Source of the DNA: Mesorhizobium sp. B1-1-8 | GTDB lineage: Bacteria > Pseudomonadota > Alphaproteobacteria > Rhizobiales > Rhizobiaceae | Direction: 5' to 3' | NCBI RefSeq assembly: GCF_006442795.2 | Contig: NZ_CP083956.1 | Span: 2,333,501 to 2,397,500 of the forward strand | DNA length: 64,000 bases | Shown here: piece after piece, positions 35,936-43,858 of the stretch | Layout of the letters: every line of letters starts with the position of its first letter | Numbering within the stretch: the stretch's first letter is position 1 | Made by a program: the position numbers and the translations under genes | The notes under the pieces: generated by a model | Databases searched by the model: none | What the model was told of the DNA's origin: nothing | The model's input: the letters and a program-made list of their open reading frames with translations, nothing else

Positions 35936-36388
35936 ATGTCCGCGAATGTCGGCTTCTCCCTTCTGGCGGGCTGCGCGTTTTGGCTTCTCGCGGGGAGCAA
36001 TAGCTGGGCCGCGGCAGAGGAGTTCGAGCGGCATGCGATGGCCATCGATCCTCCAATCGTAGAGACAATCCCAATCGCACAAGTTGAGGACCCGACTTCA
36101 CCTCAACATGCGCCGGATAGCGGGCTGTCGCTGTTCCTGCGCAACGGTTGCGGCGCATGCCATACCATAAGAGGCAGCGAGGCGCGCGGGACGATCGGCC
36201 CGGACTTGTCCCATGTCGGGTCGCGACGAACGATCGGCGCCGGAGTCCTGCCGAATACCGAGGAAGCCATTGGACGGTTCATCGCCCGGCCTGACCTGGT
36301 GAAACCGGGCGTGAAAATGCCAGCATTCGATATGCTTCCACAAACCGAAATCCGGACGATCGCGAAATATCTGAAGGCCTTGCAGTGA
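35936..36388 (+). CDS. Membrane or periplasmic c-type cytochrome
   Basis: This 150-residue protein has an N-terminal signal sequence (FSLLAGCAFWLLAGSNSWAA) and one heme site CGACH at residues 72-76. A later MPAF methionine is the likely axial ligand. It heads the oxidase locus and probably feeds electrons to the CuA centre, which is otherwise without a fused cytochrome domain. GGGAGGGA precedes the ATG. The start of the next gene overlaps the stop. Confidence 0.9.
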   Translation: MSANVGFSLLAGCAFWLLAGSNSWAAAEEFERHAMAIDPPIVETIPIAQVEDPTSPQHAPDSGLSLFLRNGCGACHTIRGSEARGTIGPDLSHVGSRRTIGAGVLPNTEEAIGRFIARPDLVKPGVKMPAFDMLPQTEIRTIAKYLKALQ

Positions 36389-37554
36389 TGCCCGGGGCTC
36401 GCTCTCATTCCCGGGCAAAGCCGTCCAACACTGCTTCAGATGCAGAAGATGAAATCGGCAGGGCGGCAAACGAACCGATAATGGTCCGGCTGAAGCACGT
36501 CGCCATCGGCGCCGTAGGTTTGCCTATTCTCATACTGCTCGGAGCATGGATCGGCTTTTTCAATGTCGGTGCCAGCAGCGGCCATTGGAAGGTGACGGCC
36601 TGGTTCCTTCAATTCGCTATGCGCTCGGCCGTACGCACCTATGCTTTGGCAGTGGACGCCCCTAAAACTCTCGACAGGCGGGGGCTGCCGGCGGCAGCCG
36701 GCCATTTTGCGCGAGGCTGCGCGATCTGCCACGGCGCACCTGGCCAGCTCCGTTCGCCGGCGGTGCTGCGTATGCTTCCGCAACCGCCGGATCTCGCACT
36801 GACGGTCAGAGATTGGACCGACGCCCAGCTTTTTCGGATCGTCAAGCATGGAATACGTTTCACGGGCATGCCCGCCTGGCCGGCCCGCGACCGTGACGAC
36901 GAGGTCTGGGCAATGGTTGCCTTCCTGCGGGAACTCCCGAAACTCGATGCGAACGAATTTCGAGCGCTGTCCTTCGATGGCAGCGATGCAACCGGCAGCG
37001 ACCGCCAACCTGCCGTTCCAGATGCACTCGCCGACTGCACGCGCTGCCATGGCAGCGACGGCGGGGGCCGTGGTGGTCTCGTGCCTGCGTTGGCCGGGCA
37101 GAAAGAACCCTACCTGATCGCCAGCCTCCGGGCTTATGCCAAAGGCGACCGCACGAGCGGCTTCATGGCTCTGCCGGTGACCGGCATCGCTCCTGACGAA
37201 ATGGCTGCGCTTGCCCGGCATTTTGCCGCACTGCCGCCGGTCCCGGGGGATCACGATCAAATCCCGGCGGAGACCATCAGCAGGGGACAGCATATCGCGG
37301 AGGTCGGAATTCCAGAAAAGAACGTGCCCGCCTGTTCCGGCTGCCATACCGGCCCCAACCGAAATCCGATCTATCCGCGGCTTGACGGCCAGCATGCGGC
37401 TTATCTCGAAGAGCAACTGAAGCTGTTCCGGTCCGAGGGCCGAGGCGGCACCCAGTTCTGGCGTATCATGGCGACGGCAGCCCAACGCCTCACGGATGAC
37501 GACATACGGGCAGTATCGAGCTATTTCGCCAGTCGATCTGAAGGCCCGCAATAG
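36388..37554 (+). CDS. Tri-heme c-type cytochrome
   Basis: This 388-residue protein has one N-terminal membrane anchor (VAIGAVGLPILILLGAWIGF) and three heme sites: CAICH at 111-115, CTRCH at 217-221 and CSGCH at 316-320. Each is followed by a methionine-containing segment. It overlaps the mono-heme cytochrome stop by one base, as TGATG; a GTG at 36385 is an alternative start. The three-domain layout resembles alcohol-dehydrogenase cytochrome subunits or CcoP-like proteins, so it may bring electrons from a quinone or dehydrogenase to the oxidase. Confidence 0.9.
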   Translation: MPGARSHSRAKPSNTASDAEDEIGRAANEPIMVRLKHVAIGAVGLPILILLGAWIGFFNVGASSGHWKVTAWFLQFAMRSAVRTYALAVDAPKTLDRRGLPAAAGHFARGCAICHGAPGQLRSPAVLRMLPQPPDLALTVRDWTDAQLFRIVKHGIRFTGMPAWPARDRDDEVWAMVAFLRELPKLDANEFRALSFDGSDATGSDRQPAVPDALADCTRCHGSDGGGRGGLVPALAGQKEPYLIASLRAYAKGDRTSGFMALPVTGIAPDEMAALARHFAALPPVPGDHDQIPAETISRGQHIAEVGIPEKNVPACSGCHTGPNRNPIYPRLDGQHAAYLEEQLKLFRSEGRGGTQFWRIMATAAQRLTDDDIRAVSSYFASRSEGPQ

Positions 37555-37628
37555 ACGACATCCGGGTTCGCAGAAGCTCTACCAAGCCAAGAGGGCAATG
37601 TTGCGCGGGCGGGATCGAGGCCGCTCAA

Positions 37629-37653
37629 GGAACTTTATCTTTTCCTGTCGGTT
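37629..37653 (+). promoter_or_regulatory. EcfG-type promoter candidate upstream of coxB-like gene
   Basis: GGAAC, 16 bases, GGTT. It lies 326 bases before the chosen subunit II start, so assignment is weak. Confidence 0.4.
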
Positions 37654-37795
37654 CAACAGAGCGCGGCGGGCCGCATAGGCGGACAGCCGACTGAAGCATC
37701 CTTCCCGCGAGTGACCACGCTGAATGGACTTCCGGCCGGCTTACGAGATGCAGAATTTCGGGGTTGGCGACTGCTCCCGGCATCCGCCACAGCAC

Positions 37796-37912
37796 CTACG
37801 GTGCGTAGATACCGCAAAACAGAAGAACGCCGCCTATCAGGCCGAAGGCAAGGAGCGTTGCGACGTAGAATCCGGGCTCGCGGAAAATCCTCGTATCGCG
37901 CTCCAGACCCAC
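37796..37912 (-). CDS. Short single-pass membrane protein (38 residues)
   Basis: Below usual gene-calling length. A GTG at 37912 follows a perfect AAGGAGG with seven-base spacing. The product has a charged start (GLERDTRIFREPGFY) and one hydrophobic span (VATLLAFGLIGGVLLFCGIY). It is divergent from the subunit II gene and has a stress-type promoter candidate at 37946-37971. It might be a small accessory of the oxidase, but no family was recognised. Confidence 0.65.
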   Translation of the reverse strand: MGLERDTRIFREPGFYVATLLAFGLIGGVLLFCGIYAP

Positions 37913-37945
37913 CGCTCCGCCTCCTTGGCACCTGATGAGGCCAAC

Positions 37946-37971
37946 AACACGAAACGGCATTGGAGAGTTCC
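37946..37971 (-). promoter_or_regulatory. EcfG-type promoter candidate for the 38-residue membrane protein
   Basis: Minus strand GGAAC, 17 bases, TGTT. The -10 ends 34 bases before the GTG, with the ribosome site between. Confidence 0.6.
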
Positions 37972-37978
37972 GGATGCC

Positions 37979-38812
37979 GTGCTCTCGCTGTTTGTGAAAG
38001 CCTGCGAAAGGGGCGCGAGCGCGCTGGCCGGCCTCCTGGGTGCCGCCGGTGGCGCCGCTTTCATCTCGGGCTGCGTCGGCGAGCAGTCGGCCCTTGATCC
38101 GCATGGCCGGCAGGCCGACGCGCTGGTTGTTCTGTTCTGGGCCTTTACGGCGGTGCTCGGACTTGTCTGGCTCGTTACCATGGCCGGCTTGCTCTTGGCG
38201 CTAACGCGTCGGCGGGAAGGTCGCGGCGAACCGGCAGAAGCGCGTCCAGCCGTAAAACGGCCGATGCTTATCGCCTTTGCTGCGATGCTTACATCGACCA
38301 TCATCATTCTCTCAGGCCTGGCCGTGCTCAGCTTCGGCGGACAAAGGACGATTTTCGGGGGTGAGGCCGGGGCTGCGCTGACGATCTCGGTCATCGGACA
38401 CCAGTGGTGGTGGCAGGTGCGCTACGAAGGAGACGGCGGCTTCGAGACGGCAAACGAGATTCGCATCCCGGTTGGAACCCCGGTCGATATCAATCTCGCA
38501 ACGGCCGATGTCATCCACTCGTTTTGGATACCAAGCCTCGCCGGCAAGCTCGATCTCATCCCCGGCAAAATGAACGAGCTCCGCATAGAGGCGAGCAAGC
38601 CTGGCATATACCGCGGCCAGTGTGCCGAATTCTGCGGTCAGCAGCATGCGCATATGGCCATCTTCGTCGTGGCGCTGGAGCCGCATGAATTCGAACGCTG
38701 GCGCGCCGATCAAGCCAGGCCGGCGACGTCGATGGCTCAGCTTGCGACGCAACACGCCGTCGGCTCAAAAGGAGCGGCTCGACCTGCCACTCTGTTGGAG
38801 AGCTCGCAATGA
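37979..38812 (+). CDS. coxB: Cytochrome c oxidase subunit II
   Basis: This roughly 277-residue subunit has a lipoprotein-like signal (FISGC), two membrane helices, the IGHQWWWQVRYEG motif and the CuA site GQCAEFCGQQHAHM. There is no fused cytochrome c domain. The start is uncertain: the frame opens at 37724, but that part is antisense to a likely small gene; GTG at 37979 or 37994 is more reasonable. Its stop overlaps the subunit I start by four bases. It receives electrons from cytochrome c and passes them to subunit I. Confidence 0.9.
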   Translation: MLSLFVKACERGASALAGLLGAAGGAAFISGCVGEQSALDPHGRQADALVVLFWAFTAVLGLVWLVTMAGLLLALTRRREGRGEPAEARPAVKRPMLIAFAAMLTSTIIILSGLAVLSFGGQRTIFGGEAGAALTISVIGHQWWWQVRYEGDGGFETANEIRIPVGTPVDINLATADVIHSFWIPSLAGKLDLIPGKMNELRIEASKPGIYRGQCAEFCGQQHAHMAIFVVALEPHEFERWRADQARPATSMAQLATQHAVGSKGAARPATLLESSQ

Positions 38813-40722
38813 GCCCTGCGGTTAAACAGCGTCATGATATCCGCGATGCCGATCTGGGCGACGAGGAACTGCAGGCACGATTGAGCAAGACCTGGGGCAC
38901 GGCGCGCGGCCTGATCGGCGCCCTCTCGGCAGTCGATCATAAGATCATCGGGATCCGCTACGCCGTGACCGCCTTTGTCTTCCTGTTGGCCGGCGGCATC
39001 CTGGCGATCATCATGCGGTTGCAGCTTGCGCGGCCGGACAGTCATCTCGTTGACGCCGAACTCTACAACCAGCTTTTTACCATGCATGGCACGACGATGA
39101 TGTTCCTGTTCGGAGTGCCGGTCGGCGAGGCGTTCGCCGTCTATCTGGTGCCGCTCATGGTCGGCACCCGCAACATCGCCTTTCCGCGTCTCAACGCCTT
39201 CTCCTACTACGTCTATCTCTTCGGCGGCCTGATGTTGTGGGGCGGATTCGCGTTGAGCATCCGCCCGGACGTCGGCTGGTTCTCCTATGTGCCGCTCGCG
39301 AGCCTGGATTTCACCCCGGGCAAAGGCCCCGACTATTGGGCGCAGATGATCACTTTTACCGAAGTCGCCGCGCTCGCCGTATCGGTGGAGATCGTCGTCA
39401 CGGTTCTGAAGCAGCGCGCGCCGGGCATGACGCTTGACCGTATCCCGCTCTTCGTGTGGACGATGCTTGTCCATTCCTTCATCATCATTTTCGCCATGCC
39501 GGCGGTCATGCTCGCCTCGTCGATGCTGATCATGGATCGGCTGGTCGGCACGCAGTTTTTCAATGCCAATGCAGGCGGCGACCCGCTGCTTTGGCAGCAC
39601 CTTTTCTGGTTCTTCGGCCACCCGGAAGTCTACATCATCTTCCTGCCCGGGACCGCGTTCGTGTCGGCGATCGTTGCAACGTTCTCCAGACGGCCGGTTT
39701 TCGGTTATCTGCCTATGGTGCTGTCGCTGATCGCTATCGGCTTCCTGTCCTTTGGCCTGTGGGTACACCATATGTTTGTAACGGGCCTGCCGCAGGTGGG
39801 CGCGGCATTCTTCACCGCCTCCAGTATGGCAATAGCCATTCCGAACGGCGTTCAGATATTCTGCTGGATCGCTACGCTCTGGGACGGCAAGCCGGTGCTC
39901 AAGGCGCCGCTGATCTTTGTGCTCGGCTTCTTCTTCATCTTTGTCGTCGGCGGGCTTTCGGGCGTCATGCTGGCGTCGGTGCCGATCGATACGCAGGTGC
40001 ACGACACCTATTTTGTCGTCGCCCATTTCCACTATGTGCTGATTGGCGGCACCCTGTTTCCGCTGGTCGCGGCGGTCTATTACTGGTTCCCGAAGGTGAC
40101 GGGGCGGCTGATGGACGAGCGGCTCGGCAAATGGCAGTTCGCCCTCGCCTTCATCGGCTTCAACACCGCCTTTTTTCCCATGCACCTGCTCGGCCTGCTT
40201 GGCATGCCGCGCAGGGTCTATACCTATCCCGCCGAGATGGGCTGGGGCGGGCTCAACCTGCTCGCCAGCGCCGGTGCGCTGCTGTTCTTTGCAAGCTTCC
40301 TGCTGATGTTTTACAACATCGTCGCCAGCGCCCGCTCCGGTGCCGCCGCCGGCGACAATCCCTGGGGTGCCGACACGCTGGAATGGGCGACCACGTCGCC
40401 GCCTCAGCCGCAGAATTTCGACCGCATTCCCTATGTCACAAGCGGCTCGCCGCTCTGGGATCACGGCAACGACAAGCTGGTGATCAGCGGCCTCAAGGTC
40501 GATGAGCGCGAACTGGTCGTCACAAGCATCACCGAGGCTCAGCCCGATATTCGCGAGGAATCGCCGGCGCCCTCAATCTGGCCCTTTCTGGCGGCATTGG
40601 CCACCGCCGTTGCCTTCATCGGTTCGATCTATACGCCATGGGCGATTACCTGGGGTTCGCCTGTCGTGGCGATTGTGCTCGTCGCCTGGTTCTGGCCGAA
40701 GACCGCCGAGGAGAACGCCTAG
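38809..40722 (+). CDS. ctaD: Cytochrome c oxidase subunit I
   Basis: This 637-residue subunit has the heme-copper motifs FFGHPEVYIIFLPG (CuB histidine and cross-linked tyrosine) and HDTYFVVAHFHYVL (heme ligands), plus TMHGTTMMFLFGVP near residue 90. It is about 100 residues longer than the simplest form; the extra C-terminus adds two hydrophobic spans (IWPFLAALATAVAFIGSIYT, then SPVVAIVLVAWFWP), suggesting part of a subunit III-like or IV-like extension. It reduces oxygen and pumps protons in the inner membrane. Confidence 0.95.
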   Translation: MSPAVKQRHDIRDADLGDEELQARLSKTWGTARGLIGALSAVDHKIIGIRYAVTAFVFLLAGGILAIIMRLQLARPDSHLVDAELYNQLFTMHGTTMMFLFGVPVGEAFAVYLVPLMVGTRNIAFPRLNAFSYYVYLFGGLMLWGGFALSIRPDVGWFSYVPLASLDFTPGKGPDYWAQMITFTEVAALAVSVEIVVTVLKQRAPGMTLDRIPLFVWTMLVHSFIIIFAMPAVMLASSMLIMDRLVGTQFFNANAGGDPLLWQHLFWFFGHPEVYIIFLPGTAFVSAIVATFSRRPVFGYLPMVLSLIAIGFLSFGLWVHHMFVTGLPQVGAAFFTASSMAIAIPNGVQIFCWIATLWDGKPVLKAPLIFVLGFFFIFVVGGLSGVMLASVPIDTQVHDTYFVVAHFHYVLIGGTLFPLVAAVYYWFPKVTGRLMDERLGKWQFALAFIGFNTAFFPMHLLGLLGMPRRVYTYPAEMGWGGLNLLASAGALLFFASFLLMFYNIVASARSGAAAGDNPWGADTLEWATTSPPQPQNFDRIPYVTSGSPLWDHGNDKLVISGLKVDERELVVTSITEAQPDIREESPAPSIWPFLAALATAVAFIGSIYTPWAITWGSPVVAIVLVAWFWPKTAEENA

Positions 40723-41319
40723 ATGGCTCGCAGCGTTATGGACGTCTCCGGTTTGCCGACCTATGCCTTCGGCTCGCGTGTCACCCCCTGGTGGGGCACC
40801 TTCTCGTTCTGTCTGCTGGAGGGAACCGGCTTCGCGCTCGGCATTGGCGGCTATCTCTACCTTGCCGTCACCAATAAGCATTGGACGAAGGACGCGGTTC
40901 CTTTGCACCTGGACTGGTCCGCGCTCTTCACGCTGGTCCTGGTCGCCAGCGCGCTGCCGAATTTCCTGACAAAGCGAGCAGCGATGCGGGAGAATTTGCG
41001 CGCGGTCCGTCTGCTGCTGCTGGTCATGAGCGCGGTCGGCCTGGTGCTTGTGGCGCTACGCATCCTGGAATTCTCGGCCCTGCCGGTCCGCTGGAGCGAC
41101 AATGCCTATGGTTCCTTTGTCTGGCTCCTGCTCGGCCTGCACGGCGTGCATGTGCTGACCGACGTCGCCGACACGCTGGTCCTGACCGTGCTGATGTTCA
41201 CGCGGCACGGGATGGGTAAACGCTTCAGCGATGCAGAGGACAATGCGTTCTACTGGTATTTCGTCGTGCTGTCGTGGTTCCCGCTTTACGCGGTGCTCTA
41301 TTGGCTGCCGAGGTTCTGA
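40723..41319 (+). CDS. Cytochrome c oxidase subunit III
   Basis: This 198-residue membrane protein has five hydrophobic spans and the family stretches WWGTFSFCLLEGTGFALG and LHGVHVLTDVADTLVL. It is the short form of subunit III. It begins immediately after the subunit I stop and ends in a TGATG overlap with the CtaG-like gene. Confidence 0.92.
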   Translation: MARSVMDVSGLPTYAFGSRVTPWWGTFSFCLLEGTGFALGIGGYLYLAVTNKHWTKDAVPLHLDWSALFTLVLVASALPNFLTKRAAMRENLRAVRLLLLVMSAVGLVLVALRILEFSALPVRWSDNAYGSFVWLLLGLHGVHVLTDVADTLVLTVLMFTRHGMGKRFSDAEDNAFYWYFVVLSWFPLYAVLYWLPRF

Positions 41320-42251
41320 TGCGGGTTGTTCCTGCCACTTGCGAGGCGCGGTCGCTCGGGCTGCTCGTTGCGGTGCAGTGCATGGTGCTGGCGCCGGCCG
41401 TCGCATTCGCGCATGGCGCGCATCAAGAAACTGGCGGCTGGTCCGTCTCCGGCACGATCGTCATCCCGTTTGGCGTTGTGCTGCTACTCTACAGCGCCGG
41501 CGTTGCACGGCTTTGGCGGCACGCGGGAGTGGGGCGCGGCGTCGCCTGGTGGCAATTGGCCTGCTTCGCGACGGGGTGGGCACTGCTGGTCGCGGCTCTT
41601 GTGTCGCCGCTGCATGAACTGGGCGAGCGGCTCTTTACGGCGCACATGATCGAGCACGAGGTGTTGATGGTCGCCGCGGCTCCTGCGCTCGTTCTGTCGC
41701 GGCCGCTCGGCGTCATGCTATGGGCGTTCTCACGCGCTGTACGGCGGCACCTTGGCGGGGCCGTGCGATGGGCCTTTTTGCGGATGATAGGACGAGGCCT
41801 GACCGAGCCGGCCTCCGCGACGATTCTCCACGGCCTCGCCATCTGGGTGTGGCACATGCCCGTCCTGTTCAATGCCGCACTTGCGAGCGAGCCGGTCCAC
41901 TGGCTGCAGCATTTCAGCTTCCTGGCAAGCGCGCTGCTCTTCTGGTGGGCCTTGCTTAATGGCCGCGCGCGCCGCAAAAGCCGCGGCGCGTCGGTGTTTT
42001 ATCTGTTCTTCACCTCCATGCATTGCGGCCTGCTCGGCGCGATAGTGGCCCTGTCGAAAAACCAAATCTTCCTTGGAAACGATTCAGCTGCGCCGCAATG
42101 GAACCTGACGGCGCTTCAGGACCAGCAGCTTGGGGGCTTGATCATGTGGGTCGGCGCCAGCGTGTTCTATTTGGCGGCCGCATTGATCCTGGCGGCGCTT
42201 TGGATCGGAAGTGGGTCGCCCGCACAGAAGAAGTCGGCCAGCGCGAGTTGA
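41319..42251 (+). CDS. CtaG-like cytochrome oxidase assembly membrane protein (caa3 type)
   Basis: This 310-residue protein has a signal-like start (VQCMVLAPAVAFAHG) and about seven hydrophobic segments, with HMIEHEVLMVAAAPALVLSR, then WHMPVLFNAAL and GLLGAIVALSKNQIF typical of the Caa3_CtaG family that helps copper insertion into heme-copper oxidases. The ATG at 41319 shares the last base of subunit III. It closes the oxidase operon. Confidence 0.92.
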   Translation: MRVVPATCEARSLGLLVAVQCMVLAPAVAFAHGAHQETGGWSVSGTIVIPFGVVLLLYSAGVARLWRHAGVGRGVAWWQLACFATGWALLVAALVSPLHELGERLFTAHMIEHEVLMVAAAPALVLSRPLGVMLWAFSRAVRRHLGGAVRWAFLRMIGRGLTEPASATILHGLAIWVWHMPVLFNAALASEPVHWLQHFSFLASALLFWWALLNGRARRKSRGASVFYLFFTSMHCGLLGAIVALSKNQIFLGNDSAAPQWNLTALQDQQLGGLIMWVGASVFYLAAALILAALWIGSGSPAQKKSASAS

Positions 42252-42279
42252 AGGATCGCGATGCGCTTTAGGCCCGGCC

Positions 42280-42438
42280 TCAAATCCGGCCCATGAGCGC
42301 CATGATCACCAAGATGATAAGTATGACACCGAGCAGGCCCGAAGGCCCGTAGCCCCAGCCCGACGAATACGGCCAGGTGGGGATTGCGCCGATCAGCAGC
42401 AAGATCAGGATAATAATGAGGATTGTGCCGAGACTCAT
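42280..42438 (-). CDS. DUF3309-like small membrane protein
   Basis: This 52-residue protein has two hydrophobic spans (LGTILIIILILLLIGAIPTW and GLLGVILIILVIMALMG) separated by PYSSGWGYGPS. This is the DUF3309 pattern, common in rhizobia and associated with stress; its function is unknown. It is convergent with the oxidase operon. No stress promoter was found upstream. Confidence 0.85.
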   Translation of the reverse strand: MSLGTILIIILILLLIGAIPTWPYSSGWGYGPSGLLGVILIILVIMALMGRI

Positions 42439-42516
42439 ATCAGTTCCCCTTCATTGACAAGGTGAATGCTCGGACCTGGGACGGAGCTGTCCACGTTGTT
42501 CGTCCAAGGTTCAGGG

Positions 42517-42702
42517 CTAGTCCAGCCTGCGCAGCATGTCAGCTTCCTGCTCGAGGATGGTTGCGACTTCTTCGCGTTGAAGATGCGTCATCATCAGGCT
42601 GACGCAACATTCGAGATACGTGATGGAGGCTCGTCGCAGGAAAGCGGCGGTTTCCGCGGCCGCCATCTGGTCGATGTCCTTGGTTGATCGCTTCGGCTGC
42701 AC
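42517..42702 (-). CDS. Small helical protein overlapping the end of the epimerase gene
   Basis: This 61-residue product has a natural-looking, mostly helical composition: STKDIDQMAAAETAAFLRRA, ITYLECCVSLMMTHLQ and EEVATILEQEADMLRRLD. A GTG start at 42702 follows ACGGAGA with good spacing. It lies in a different frame from the C-terminal extension of the upstream decarboxylase-like gene, which it overlaps by 164 bases. Family unknown. Confidence 0.6.
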   Translation of the reverse strand: MQPKRSTKDIDQMAAAETAAFLRRASITYLECCVSLMMTHLQREEVATILEQEADMLRRLD

Positions 42703-43858
42703 GACTGCTTTCTCCGTGGCGGTTATCGGGCCCAACCAGAATCTCGGTCGGTTGTTCCGCTTTGGTGAAAAGAACCCGCGATGTGTCGGGGTTCTCCGGA
42801 CTGCCGGTCTCAAATCCGTTTGTTCCGGACCTGTTGATCGCGGCGGCGGCCGGCACGGTGGCGCTGCCGTCGAGTTCGGCGAAGTGAACGATCGTTTGCA
42901 GCAAACCCTGCCGGAGAGGCACCTTGGGCGACCAGCCGAGAAGCGCCTTCGCACGAGCTATGTCGGGGCGTCGCCGGCGCGGATCGTCTTCCGGCAAAGG
43001 CAGGAATTTCACGGGCGACCTGGTGCCGGTCAATTCCCTCACCAGGCCCGCCAATTCGAGGACGGTGAATTCCCCGGGATTGCCAAGATTGACCGGTTGG
43101 CGCGGATTGGGTTCGACGTCCATGAACTTCAGCAACCCTTCGACCAAGTCGGTGACGTAGCAGAAGGATCGCGTTTGTCGGCCATTGCCGAATATCGTCA
43201 TTGGCCGCTTTTCAAGTGCCTGCATGACCAGATTCGAGACGATACGACCGTCAGCCGGGTCCATCCTTGGGCCATAGGTGTTGAAGATGCGCGCGACACG
43301 GACGTCGACCTTGTCGGCTCGGAGGTAATCGAAGCAAAGCGTCTCCGCAGCGCGCTTGCCTTCGTCGTAGCAGGCGCGCGGGCCGGTGCAGTTCACATGG
43401 CCGAGATAGTCTTCGCGCTGCGGATGCTGCTGGGGATCACCGTACACTTCGCTCGTCGATGCCTGCAGGAACCGTGCGCCGTGGCGAACGGCAAGCTCGA
43501 GCAGATTGAGCGATCCGATCACGCAGGTGCGCGTGGTGTGAACGGGATCGGCCTGGTAGCGGGGCGGCGATGCCGCGCAGGCGAGGTTGAAAACACGGTC
43601 CACCGGCTCGCCGAGCTCGAGCGGGCTGCAGATATCCTGCTCGATTAGCCGGAAGCGCGATTGGCCGATAAGCGACGTAATATTCTCCATTCGACCGGTG
43701 AGAAAGTTGTCGATACAGATCACGCGATAGCCCATGCCGAACAGGGCTTCGCAAAGGTGCGAACCGAGGAAACCGGCACCGCCGGCGACAAGCGCCGTCC
43801 GTGTCTGTTGGGCCTTTCGTGAACGCCGCATCGCTGTGTTCTCCTGTCTGCCTGTCAT
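42539..43858 (-). CDS. NAD-dependent sugar epimerase/decarboxylase, UDP-glucuronate-decarboxylase-like
   Basis: The first 340 residues form an extended SDR: GGAGFLGSHLCEALF near residues 26-40, ACAASPPRYQADPVHT, the catalytic YDEGKRAAETL and RIFNTYGPRMDPADGR. These match UXS enzymes that make UDP-xylose. The last 100 residues are Arg/Ser/Pro-rich and lie over another reading frame that looks coding, so the true stop may have been lost by a frameshift. The ATG at 43858 overlaps the preceding stop; an ATG at 43831 has a better AGGAG site. Confidence 0.87.
   Translation of the reverse strand: MTGRQENTAMRRSRKAQQTRTALVAGGAGFLGSHLCEALFGMGYRVICIDNFLTGRMENITSLIGQSRFRLIEQDICSPLELGEPVDRVFNLACAASPPRYQADPVHTTRTCVIGSLNLLELAVRHGARFLQASTSEVYGDPQQHPQREDYLGHVNCTGPRACYDEGKRAAETLCFDYLRADKVDVRVARIFNTYGPRMDPADGRIVSNLVMQALEKRPMTIFGNGRQTRSFCYVTDLVEGLLKFMDVEPNPRQPVNLGNPGEFTVLELAGLVRELTGTRSPVKFLPLPEDDPRRRRPDIARAKALLGWSPKVPLRQGLLQTIVHFAELDGSATVPAAAAINRSGTNGFETGSPENPDTSRVLFTKAEQPTEILVGPDNRHGESSRAAEAINQGHRPDGGRGNRRFPATSLHHVSRMLRQPDDDASSTRRSRNHPRAGS

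Noticed and set aside
37724..37978. N-terminal extension of subunit II
   Set aside because: It would precede the signal peptide with 85 unrelated residues and is antisense to a small gene with strong start signals.
38737..40464. 575-residue open frame on the minus strand
   Set aside because: It is antisense to oxidase subunit I, is very rich in His, Arg, Gln and Asp, and resembles no protein family.
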